From positions 4,339,369 through 4,403,368 of the forward strand of contig JAIUCV010000089.1 of NCBI GenBank assembly GCA_026724425.1: 64,000 bases of DNA, written 5' to 3'. This document shows positions 58,531 through 64,000 of the stretch, piece by piece (the stretch's first letter is position 1; each line of letters starts with the position of its first letter). Position numbers and translations under genes: made by a program. This DNA comes from Erythrophleum ivorense. Lineage: Eukaryota > Streptophyta > Magnoliopsida > Fabales > Fabaceae. The notes beneath the pieces were generated by a model that had not been told where the DNA came from, did not search any database, and saw only the letters and a program-made list of their open reading frames with translations.

Positions 58531-60652
58531 ATGGCAGGGTCAGCCTCTGCTCTCTTTCTTCTCGACATCAAAGGTCGCGTTCTGATTTGGCGCGACTACA
58601 GTGGTGATATCTCCGCCCTCGATGGTGATCGCTTCTTCACCAAGCTCGTCGAGAAAGAGGTTCACTTTTTCTACATTCCAATTCATCTATACATTTCTCA
58701 TTTATTAATTCAGGTCAGGTCGAGTCGAGTCCAGTGTTTGGTTCCTCAGAAACCACAAGGAATGAAGTGCTGAACAGTATACTAATTTGGGTTGTGTGTG
58801 GTATGTTATAAAGCATTACTTAACTGAACTCAGCACAAGTAACGCTTGAATTACGTGTAGCTGGTTCATGGATATTGTTTTGAAGATTTATATTTATTTA
58901 TTTATTTACTTACTTTTTTTACTTGGAGATCTGATGCTTCTGCAATTATCACGCATTATCTGTGCTTTGAATTGTTCAACAGATTAGCTAAATTTGAGTT
59001 AGTAGAGGTGGAATTGGAGTATATGTAGCTTTGTTTATGAATTTGCCTTATTCTTCTTCTGACCATCTTCTCAGCTTTCCTGTATTGGGATGAAGGGTTA
59101 AGGGGGGTTCCCTAATTTTGTTTTGAAATGCTCCAGTGTGATCCGCAGTCCCGAGATCCAGTTGTATATGATAATTGTTTGTCTCAAATGTTTATACAAC
59201 ATGGCAGTATTTACCTCATGATAGCAACCGGACAAAACTGCAATGCCGCTAACCATCTTTTCTTCCGACATTGTATAGTTGATGTAAGCATTATCAGTAC
59301 TTATGGTTTAAAACCTTTTGCATTGAGAATTTGTAAAACTTTTAGTGTATCAATAATATGATCAGATTGATCCATACCTTTGTGGCAGGTATTTAGGCAT
59401 TATTTTGAAGAATTGGAAGAGGAATCTCTTAGGGATGACTTTGTTGTTGTGGTAAATTGCCAATGGACCTTCAAATTTAACTCTATACTAATCACATTTT
59501 ATTCATTTAGGTCTTAAATATATTAATAAGCTGAAGAGAAAATTCTCTGATTCTGCTGTCCTTGGCAATATGAACTGCTTTAGGAAATTATGGACTTTGG
59601 CTACCCCCAGTATACAGAGGCAAAGATTCTTAGTGAATTTATCAAGACAGATGCTTATAGAATGGAACTTACACAGAGACCTCCCATGGCTGTAAGAAAT
59701 GTTGTGTCTTGGCACAGTGAAGGGATAAATTACAAGAAAAATGCGGTGGCTACTTGAAGAGCGAAAAATCTGTTTCATTTTGAATTGTCATATGATGGTT
59801 TAACTCTTTAGTTGATATTCTTTTCTTTTTCTAGTGTTCATGGTTTTTTGGATGGGGTGGAGAGTGTTAACATACTTGTCAAGTAATTTGGTCTGATGTT
59901 GTTGGCGCACTGAAGATGTGAACATATTTAAGGTCTGTTTTCTACTTTCCTCCAGATTTATTTATTTTCAACCTATTGAAGTGAGCTGTTAGCTAACAAG
60001 ATTAACTGTAAAATAACAGTTTGATATGCCTAGCTTTTACAAAGGAATTTTGCTTGCAAGTCACTAGAGTTTGTAATGCTCAATTTTTTATTTGAAATTT
60101 GTTAGACTTGGTTTTATTTTAGTTTGATTCTATGGAAGCATCAACAAATTATGTTCTTTGCAACCAGACTTAATAGTGCAAACAAATGATTGTTATGGAT
60201 ATGTTGTTGTAATACAATGTTGGTTTCTTAAAATTGATTGTCACCTTCTGACATGTTGGTTTATTAGCTTGTATAGGCTGCAGACCTAAGGTTTCAGGTT
60301 TTTGTTTTGGGTGCCTTTTTTTTTGGGTCTGCTTGTGGGTGTATTCTTATGACTGAGGGGCATGCATCAGGGAACAATTCTATAATTGAATTTATGTATC
60401 TAATATTTTTTAAAACTGTTGTTTTATTGTCTTGCTGTCTGGCTAAAATTCGAGAAATACAAATGTTAACAATTTGGAGCATGCTATTTTCTTTTACAGA
60501 CTGCTTTATTCACTCTGTAAACCTGAGCCTTTCTTCAGGAGCGTGTGCTAAACATGTATGCCCATTGTCCATTTGTCGCTTATATTAAAGACAGATGCAA
60601 CCTTTTGACTCATATTGCACCTAACAATTACAGTTGGGCATGGTGTGAAAAT

Positions 60653-60995
60653 GAGTAAACTAGGCTTTGGTCCCTAAAAGATGTAAGCTTTCTCAATTTA
60701 ATCCCTCTTTTCAATTTGTCTTTCAGTTATTAATTCTTTTTTACTTTAGTCCTTATGTTAACTCAAATTACATCGTTTTTTCTAAATTACTGACATATAT
60801 GAACAAAATGTACACATGTCCATTAATTGATATGTTAAAAAATGAAACCATTTGAGTAAGAAAACATGATCTGAGTTAACAAAACCAAAAAGACCAAATG
60901 GAGAAGAAGGTACAACACTAAATTGAGAAGAATTAACAATGAGGGACCACATTGAGAAAGTTTGTATATTTAGGGACAAAAAGATTAATTTACTC
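60653..60995. mobile_element. MITE-like repeat in AP-1 mu intron
   Basis: About 343 bp with long imperfect terminal inverted repeats: left GAGTAAACTAGGCTTTGGTC, CCTAAAAG...CTTTCTCAATTTAATCCCT; right is the inverse with GGGACCACATTGAGAAAG and TAGGGACAAAAAG. It lies in the intron between exons 5 and 6. No target duplication could be fixed. ORFs 60667-60855 and 60782-60979 are within it and not genes. Confidence 0.6.
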
Positions 60996-61762
60996 CTTAT
61001 AAATATATATTTTTACTGTGAAGATTCTTTTAAGTTTTAAGCTAATTGACTTTAGTGCTACAGATTTTTTATCTAAATGCTTAAAAGTGTCATATTGGCT
61101 TCTCTAATGCAGTGGTATGCCTGACTGTAAAATTGGCTTAAATGATAGAGTATTATTAGAAGCACAAGGTAGATCAACCAAGGGAAAGGCGATTGACTTT
61201 GAAGACATCAAATTCCATCAGTATTTTTGCATGACTCTCTTGTCTTTTATTGATCCATGCTGCAATATAAAGTGCAGATCTTAATATACTTTTCATGTGA
61301 ATGGCTCTCTCTATCATTAATACTTGTTCTCAAATTATGTATCTACATTTGATGAAGGTGTGTGCATTTGGCCCCATTTGAAAATGATCAGACCATTTCC
61401 TTCATACCACCTGGTGGATCATTTAATTTGATGACATATAGGCTCTGTATGCAGGTTCATCTTTTTCTCTAGGAATTATAATCCCTTCTGTTTAAGGGTA
61501 ATTCACACACACACATATACATATTTAGAAAGAGAAGCGTCCAAGAGACAAGAAAATAATTTTGTAGCCTCATTGCTTTTTACTATCATATTGCAGGTTA
61601 AGCCTTTAATTTGGGTGGAGGCACAAACAGAAAGGCATTCAAAAAGCTGGGTTGAGATTATGGTAAATGCTAAGAGCCAATTCAAGTAACGTAGGTACTG
61701 AGATTTTTTCTTTTCTTGTTTTTGCCCCCTTACCGATTTCTTCTTTCCCCAAAGCCTTCCCT

Positions 61763-61782
61763 CCCCCCCCCCCCCCCCCCCC
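61763..61782. repeat. C20 homopolymer followed by T tract
   Basis: Twenty C then T-rich sequence, in the intron before exon 9. The ORFs across it at 61503-61868 and 61667-61858 are artefacts. Its length may be unreliable in assembly. Confidence 0.9.
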
Positions 61783-62281
61783 TCTTTTTTTTTTTCTCTT
61801 TTCTTCTGGTGAAAGGTGGGAAAATTATGTCTCTTCATTTTGTATTCTAAATGTCTGAACTCCCCCAACTACTGATAGATTTTTTTTCCAATTCTTTTTT
61901 AATTATGCAGCACTGCCACAAATGTTGAAATTGAGCTGCCTGTGCCTGTTGATGCAACAAATCCAAACGCTCGAACTTCAATGGGATCTCCATCATACGC
62001 ACCTGAAAAGGATGCATTAATTTGGAAAGTAAGATCCTTCCCTGGAGGTAAGGTACAAGTTCACTTGGAAGTGGCATTGGATTCTTGATTACTGCCCATA
62101 TTGATACCTTAATTTGACTGTAATTGTTGAATTTCTTTCTTCTCTTTGATACTACTAGGAGTATATGTTAAGAGCAGAGTTTCGTTTTCCCACTATAACA
62201 GATGAAGAATCAAATCGTGAGACAAAAGCTCCTATACGTGTGAAATTTGAGATACCATATTTTACTGTTTCAGGAATACAG

Positions 62282-64000
62282 GTATCACTACGTGGATATG
62301 ATTGTTTCTTATAATTCTGATTACTATTATGCCATTTTTTCCAGTGCTGAAAATAGCATTCCCTTCCCTTCATACTTCTGTCTGCCTCTGAATGATTAAT
62401 CTAGATAACAATGTTGAACTTGCTGTGCAATCCTTCACCTTTTCCTCCCTCTCCATTTGCCTGTTGGTGCGTACCGTTAGAACTTTGGTATCAACCGTTA
62501 AGTTGATTACCTAAATAAATTTGAGTATTGAAGTAGTGAGCTAGATGAATATGCTATGGTTCAAATCTTTTTTAACAGTTCAGCCGATTGTTAGAAATTC
62601 ATAAGAAATGCTTATAAATGGTATTATTATTATTTTTTTCAAAAAAGGATTAATAGAGGAAAAATGAACCTGATGTGGGAAAATGATCGAAACTAATAAA
62701 AATTTTATATTATTACCATTTCCATTGATTAATGGATCTGTTTAAGTGGTTTGTTTGAATGGGTTATTATGAGAAACATTTGACATGCATAGCAGTAGAC
62801 CATTGATAAATATCAATTTTTATATATTTTGTTCCTCTTAGTTTGGACATTTTGATAATGAATTATGACTTAATGGATTTAATTAGATGAGATGAGATTT
62901 AATTGGCCATTTTTCGCACTCTAAGAATTAATTTGCAAAATTCTTGGTTTTTAACATATAAATTGTTTTAAATAATTTTGTGAATTTTTCTACTTAATAT
63001 TTTTTATTATTTGTGCAGATTTTTAATGGGCAAGTGGAACTTAAAGGAAGAAATTAAATTGGAGGAGAATTAAAGCTATAAGGTTGAAGCTAGAGCCAAG
63101 ATTTTATGATGGAGGCCTCGTGTGCAGCTCAAATGAGGAAAAATTGCCTACATTTTTAATGCATTTTTAAGAATATAAAAATTGGAAATGGGAATGACTT
63201 GGACAGCTATTTCATGCAATTGTGGCAGGTCCCATTTGCTCTCTCCAATTCCCACGTTAGTCCCCACATTCATTCACATATTGGCAAATGGGCTCCACGT
63301 CTCTTTTGTCTAATGCATTAGAATTATTCACACATGCACAGCACTAGCTTCACATGGAATCACACACACGGGTTCATGAAGGCAAGCACCAAAATCATAC
63401 ACACTCTCGAGCCCACATCACACTTACGTTGACTCACTCTTACACTCACCTGCATGGCATTTCACGTAAGGGAAGCTATAGACACGTAGCTACAGGTCAC
63501 GTTAATGCACGACCCTCTTCATCACCAGATTCATTCACACGTAGCTCACACCATTCACTCCATTCTCCACGTCACAAACAACACCAGGCCATACACTCCA
63601 TAGCCATACACACACGGCCCTACACTCCATGAACACGAATTCAACGCATGTTTCCATGACTCTCTCTCTCTCTCTCTCTCTCGAGTTCTCTCATATACAC
63701 ACTTGGCTCTTATGATACAGCACCCTCTCCAACCTCCATGTAGACAGCTCTTTTCCCACATAGCACTCCATCTCTCACGAATGAATGAATCACAGAAGCA
63801 CGAGTCTGATGCAACAAGAACAGAGAGTCTCATATGGACACACAATCATACGCATGACTCATATACTTTCCCAGGATTACACACGTTGACGGGGGGCCCA
63901 CTAATTTACAGGAGAAGCATGCACCAAATTCGCAGAATTACACACACATGTCCAGTAATGCACACATGCACGAGTCTAGGTCACGATTTATTCCACTCTC
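62282..64000. other. 3' flank of AP-1 mu copy 2, no gene recognised
   Basis: After exon 10 the donor GTATCA is present, but no terminal AP-1 mu exon follows. From about 63180 the composition changes to CA-rich sequence with many CACACA/CACACG words and a (TC)n run at 63660-63682. ORFs 63354-63632 and 63555-63845 overlap on opposite strands and reflect this composition. An insertion that displaced the last exon is possible. Confidence 0.45.
63660..63682. repeat. (TC)n microsatellite
   Basis: About 11 TC units, directly visible. Confidence 0.95.

Larger units (their letters stand above)
58531..62281 (+). pseudogene. AP1M: AP-1 complex subunit mu (clathrin adaptor medium chain), copy 2
   Basis: The intact protein would be the mu subunit of the AP-1 adaptor at the trans-Golgi network, binding tyrosine-type cargo signals. 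Exons: 58531-58659 (MAGSASALFLLDIKGRVLIW...), 59137-59283, 59389-59451, 59569-59745, about 59842-59932, 61114-61220, 61358-61454, 61597-61690, 61911-62052 (VEIELPVPVDATNP), 62159-62281 (APIRVKFEIPYFTVSGIQ). Introns are retained, so it arose by DNA duplication, not retroposition. Damage: TAG at 59581-59583 (YELL-stop-EIMDF), TGA at 59919-59921, TAA at 61687-61689, a small deletion in exon 5, and exon 4 acceptor AG changed to AA at 59567-59568. The last exon (RYLKIIE-type) is absent from the window. Substitutions at conserved sites (GDP to CDP) support loss of constraint. Confidence 0.93.

Noticed and set aside
61503..61868. 121-residue ORF with a poly-Gly run
   Set aside because: It is produced by the C20 tract in an AP-1 mu intron and runs antisense to real exon 8.
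63354..63845. Two His/Thr- and Arg/Glu-rich ORFs
   Set aside because: They overlap on opposite strands in CA- and TC-repeat sequence, with no family resemblance.

Overview
This is a nested transposon block from a flowering-plant nuclear genome, most likely a eudicot. It is AT-rich, the pseudogene exons have GT-AG introns, and it carries plant-type CACTA, Mutator-like (MULE), Ty3/gypsy chromovirus, LINE and Helitron relics plus degenerate copies of the plant AP-1 clathrin-adaptor mu subunit gene. I see no intact protein-coding gene and no tRNA, rRNA or CRISPR. The species cannot be named from the sequence.

Layout: 1-4625 is one copy (family A, left) of an AT-rich, non-coding LTR-like repeat. 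5.9-9.0 kb is a decayed Helitron Rep/PIF1-helicase gene on the + strand. 10.43-10.72 kb is exon 2 of an AP-1 mu pseudogene (copy 1). Its exon 3 lies 47 kb away, at 58.00-58.19 kb. Everything between them is one Russian-doll insertion block. The outer element of that block is a minus-strand MULE transposase gene joined to a plant mobile domain (PMD). It is broken into three pieces: 54.95-55.25 kb (N-terminus), 51.72-51.87 kb, and 15.41 down to 11.28 kb (catalytic core, SWIM finger, PMD, C-terminus).

The larger break in the MULE is a minus-strand Ty3/gypsy chromovirus (Tekay/Del-like), 15414-51718. It has about 3.5-kb LTRs, a tRNA-iMet-type primer-binding site, a polypurine tract, gag, protease, RT, RNase H and integrase relics, and a CTATG/CTATA target duplication. 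Other elements are nested in it: a second family A copy in its 3' LTR (16353-22261, itself holding a LINE at 18707-20012), an LTR fragment at 24863-27248, an inverted solo LTR at 31374-35202, and a 12.66-kb CACTA element in its 5' LTR (35650-48313). The CACTA carries a transposase C-terminus, a 71-72 bp tandem array, a possible captured host-gene fragment, and a 1.58-kb foldback element with a perfect 10-bp target duplication.

To the right, 51.9-54.9 kb is another LTR-like segment inside the MULE. 55.28-57.09 kb is a LINE with an inverted 5' end. 57.1-58.0 kb is AT-rich repeat. A second AP-1 mu pseudogene (copy 2) spans 58531-62281 with ten recognisable exons, several stop codons, a lost splice acceptor and no final exon in the window. 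The last 1.7 kb has no recognised gene.

The inferred order of events is: AP-1 mu duplication; MULE insertion into copy 1; LTR insertions into the MULE; then solo LTR, family A and CACTA insertions into the chromovirus; then the LINE into family A and the foldback into the CACTA. The deepest point is five levels of nesting.
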